Below the pieces are notes generated by a model that saw nothing but the letters and a program-made list of their open reading frames with translations, was not told where the DNA came from and did no database searches. Both the position numbers and the translations under genes were made by a program. 26,706 nt of DNA, from contig NZ_AP012545.1 in the NCBI RefSeq assembly GCF_000829055.1, positions 1 to 26,706 on the forward strand. The letters run 5' to 3'. Source of the DNA: Lacticaseibacillus casei DSM 20011 = JCM 1134 = ATCC 393 (GTDB lineage Bacteria > Bacillota > Bacilli > Lactobacillales > Lactobacillaceae). Of this stretch, positions 26,282-26,706 are shown piece by piece (the first letter of the stretch is position 1; each line of letters opens with the position of its first letter).

Positions 26282-26545
26282 TGTATTCTGTAATACATCC
26301 AAGGAGATTATACCATGACCGCTGTTACTTGGGCGCTTGAGTTCAAACTGTATTCTGTAATACATGTATTCTGTAATACAATAATACATTATCTGAGGAC
26401 ATCAGCGAAAAATATTGTTGGAAACCAGAATCCCTATTTGACGGTTTCGGTGCGTATTCAGTTTTGTATTAAAGTATTCCAGAATACATTAATACTTGTA
26501 GTATTGTATTCTGCGTCACCGAGAATACATGTATTCGATAATACA
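26282..26545. repeat. Repeated palindromes TGTATT-N4-AATACA upstream of parA
   Basis: Exact TGTATTCTGTAATACA occurs at 26282-26297 and as a tandem pair at 26349-26364 and 26365-26380. TGTATTCGATAATACA is at 26530-26545 and a one-mismatch form AGTATTCCAGAATACA at 26473-26488; several half sites lie between 26460 and 26530. The first site lies just downstream of the parA -10, fitting autorepression; the array could also be the centromere or origin iterons. The stretch from 26262 to the window end, about 445 bases, encodes no protein I can support. Confidence 0.8.
26307..26315 (-). promoter_or_regulatory. parA: parA promoter, extended -10
   Basis: On the minus strand TGGTATAAT (26315-26307) is a consensus extended -10. 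No good -35 is found 17 bases upstream, which an extended -10 can compensate. Transcription would begin near 26300, right beside the palindrome 26282-26297. Confidence 0.6.
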
Positions 26546-26608
26546 GGAATCCCTAGACTATTGCGTTATAGCGCTGATTCCCAGATACTAATATGTGAAT
26601 GAAGACAC

Positions 26609-26637
26609 AAAAAAACACCACCGACTGCAATCGGTAG
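26609..26637 (-). terminator. Minus-strand terminator between the par sites and rep
   Basis: On the minus strand ACCGA (26635-26631), extended by CT, pairs with TCGGT (26624-26620), extended by GG, and T7 follows at 26615-26609. No protein gene precedes it on that strand within the window. If the molecule is circular it would end a transcript running antisense to the rep leader. Confidence 0.55.
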
Positions 26638-26706
26638 CGCCCACAAATATAGTTATCAAGTTGTTGTCATTTTAACCCCGTTCGGGATCGATGGCAAGGG
26701 TGCGCG

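Noticed and set aside
26282..26545. CRISPR array
   Set aside because: The repeats are short palindromes with irregular spacing and partly abutting, with no spacer pattern or cas genes.

Overview
The window looks like most or all of a plasmid from a lactic acid bacterium of the family Lactobacillaceae, probably a dairy or plant-associated lactobacillus. The evidence is a primase-type plasmid replication gene at the left end, a ParA plus small partner partition operon at the right end surrounded by repeated TGTATT-N4-AATACA sites, a two-subunit LacL/LacM beta-galactosidase with subunit lengths typical of lactobacilli, and at least seven insertion sequence copies or fragments from four IS families. 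Base composition is patchy: the rep and par ends are GC-richer, while the glcU segment is AT-rich and reads like lactococcal DNA. Whether the window closes into a circle cannot be decided from it, but the rep leader at base 1 and the par sites at the right edge fit a circular plasmid cut just upstream of rep.

Layout. 1-1581: rep with a structured leader. 1754-4700: a broken small gene, then two IS5-family copies in opposite orientation enclosing a umuC fragment and an IS3 remnant. 4701-10473: a 5'-truncated alpha-galactosidase gene (melA) converging on an intact lacLM operon, then a divergent gene cut after seven codons by an ISL3-family element. 10474-12114: an IS30 fragment and a complete IS3-family element (called IS-A here). 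12133-14188: a broken lplA joined to a truncated ytqB-like gene, an intact glucose-uptake type permease (glcU) and the 3' end of an unknown gene. 14192-15047: a third, frameshifted IS5 copy. 15173-18180: an intact cysK-ctl-cysE cysteine/methionine interconversion operon behind a long leader. 18250-20654: an IS3/IS150-type element with a nonsense mutation abutting a 5'-truncated IS-A. 20656-23720: a terC fragment, a small zinc-ribbon-like protein, a stand-alone BRCT protein, a serine recombinase, a YxeA-family protein and a YafQ/DinJ-type toxin-antitoxin pair. 23882-24974: an IS-A copy with an internal deletion. 25042-26706: parA, its partner gene and the par/replication sites.

How the genes work together. 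The backbone (rep, parA and partner, recombinase, toxin-antitoxin) provides replication, segregation, probably multimer resolution, and post-segregational maintenance. The cargo is metabolic: lactose cleavage by LacLM, a sugar permease, and sulfur amino acid synthesis by serine acetyltransferase, a cysteine synthase/CBS-type enzyme and a cystathionine lyase/synthase. Alpha-galactoside use (melA), lipoate scavenging (lplA), terC and umuC are broken. Direct copies of IS-A and IS5 bracket the cargo blocks, so the plasmid appears to have been assembled by IS insertion followed by recombination between copies.

The most interesting signal is in the leader of the cys operon. A consensus promoter drives a 24-codon open reading frame with a good ribosome binding site and five cysteine codons, including three in a row. 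It is followed by a potential antiterminator overlapping a strong intrinsic terminator just before cysK. This has the form of a ribosome-mediated cysteine attenuator, and I do not know of one described for this gene cluster.
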